Positions 62,373 to 64,000 of a DNA stretch of 64,000 nucleotides are shown here, one piece after another; positions within the stretch are counted from its first letter, which is position 1, and every line of letters begins with the position of its first letter. The notes beneath the pieces are model-generated. The model made no database searches. It saw only the letters and a program-made list of their open reading frames with translations, and was not told the DNA's origin. The DNA is from Anaerolineales bacterium (GTDB lineage Bacteria; Chloroflexota; Anaerolineae; Aggregatilineales; UBA2796). The DNA is taken from the NCBI GenBank assembly GCA_015075625.1, contig JABTTZ010000002.1:682001-746000 (forward strand), in the 5' to 3' direction. Both the position numbers and the translations under genes were made by a program.

Positions 62373-62786
62373 CTAATTCGTCACGGTGAAGGTGAATCGT
62401 TCCGACGCCGTTCGCCCATCGGGGAGTTTCACGACGACATCGACAAACCAATCGCCGCCCATCGTCCACTCGAAGGGGACGTTATAAACCCCCTTAATTC
62501 CGCCGCTGAGGAAGCCGATCTCTTTCGCCATCCCCGCGTGGCTCATATCGCCGGTGATCGTCACGCTGCCTTCAGCAAGGGGCAGTCCGCCGGCGTCCGT
62601 CACGGTAACGACCATATCGACCTTGCCCACCGTCAGCGCTGAAGGGTGTAGCGTGATGCGCAGATCAACGCTTGGGGTGGGGGTGGGCTGTGCCGAGGTG
62701 CGACAGCCCGCGATGAAAAGATAGAACAGAAAGAGGATGATGCAGCGGACGCGCTGTGCCATCTCCACACGGGGAAGATAACCCAT
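62373..62786 (-). CDS. YtkA-like/FixH-like lipoprotein
   Basis: About 137 residues. Start 62786 gives a hydrophobic signal (CIILFLFYLFIAGCRTS) with lipobox AGC; the frame is open 49 codons upstream. The mature part is a beta-sandwich with VTVTDAGGLPLAEGSVTITG and DMSHAGMAKEIGF, resembling YtkA copper-related or FixH domains. Its start lies just before the lepA stop, so translation is coupled to lepA. Function unknown. Confidence 0.8.
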   Translation of the reverse strand: MGYLPRVEMAQRVRCIILFLFYLFIAGCRTSAQPTPTPSVDLRITLHPSALTVGKVDMVVTVTDAGGLPLAEGSVTITGDMSHAGMAKEIGFLSGGIKGVYNVPFEWTMGGDWFVDVVVKLPDGRTASERFTFTVTN

Positions 62787-62791
62787 GATCG

Positions 62792-64000
<1,209 letters not shown>

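Overview
The window is bacterial chromosomal DNA of moderately high GC and reads like an uncultured Chloroflexota genome (Anaerolineae-like). The clues are envelope lipoproteins with long Thr/Ala/Pro linkers ending in LysM domains, several WD40/PD40 propellers, a short IF-2, an aminoadipate-type lysine cluster (lysU-lysB-lysK), and intergenic spaces full of short G/C-rich hairpin repeats. The phylum call is inference from gene style; no 16S gene is present. There is no CRISPR array, intact IS element or prophage.

Layout: 1-3.4 kb holds a truncated envelope protein and a minus-strand sulfur operon (Cys-rich leader peptide, terminator, tRNA-Cys, metY, metX). 3.5-7.3 kb holds lysU-lysB-lysK and a membrane glycosyltransferase. 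7.3-9.1 kb is an aromatic operon, aroH-aroF, behind a Phe/Tyr-rich leader peptide. 9.2-15 kb holds an ABC ATPase, an M20 peptidase, moaA-moaD and gpmI. 15-21.6 kb holds an Rrf2 regulator, a GAF histidine kinase, an SGNH hydrolase, an epimerase, a Thr-rich lipoprotein, a fumarase-type beta subunit and two DinB proteins. 21.7-26.1 kb is the minus-strand nusA-ylxR-infB-xseB operon. 26.4-31 kb holds a sugar-binding protein, FmdB, a DUF58 protein and coaBC. 31-37.6 kb holds a small orphan transcription unit, a WD40 protein, a receiver/kinase hybrid, two inverted-repeat elements, an alkyltransferase-like protein, a cysteine desulfurase and a PLP decarboxylase. 37.8-52.5 kb is mostly envelope and signalling genes: propellers, three LysM proteins, a very large kinase, a methyltransferase and a coiled-coil protein. 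52.8-64 kb holds a flavin oxidoreductase, a broken type II restriction-modification locus, a phasin-like protein, a reverse-transcriptase remnant, a PLP dehydratase, pncB, a beta-helix protein, an orphan methylase and the 3' part of lepA.

Main discoveries: (1) two classic-looking leader-peptide attenuators. One starts with five Cys codons in its first twelve and precedes tRNA-Cys-metY-metX. The other has eight Phe/Tyr codons in ten and precedes aroH-aroF. In each, a segment of the leader reading frame just after the control codons is complementary to part of the downstream terminator, as ribosome-stalling attenuation requires. (2) A compact minus-strand unit at 31.03-31.23 kb with a near-consensus promoter, a full-length Shine-Dalgarno sequence, a 17-codon ORF, a nested hairpin and a terminator, which looks like an undescribed small RNA or microprotein gene. 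(3) A family of non-autonomous inverted-repeat elements, one with 13-bp ends and a 7-bp target duplication, plus a 165-bp structured repeat present twice. (4) A histidine kinase whose phosphoacceptor His is replaced by Gln.

Limits: everything is read by eye. Homology statements rest on remembered family motifs, and no folding, alignment or database search was run.
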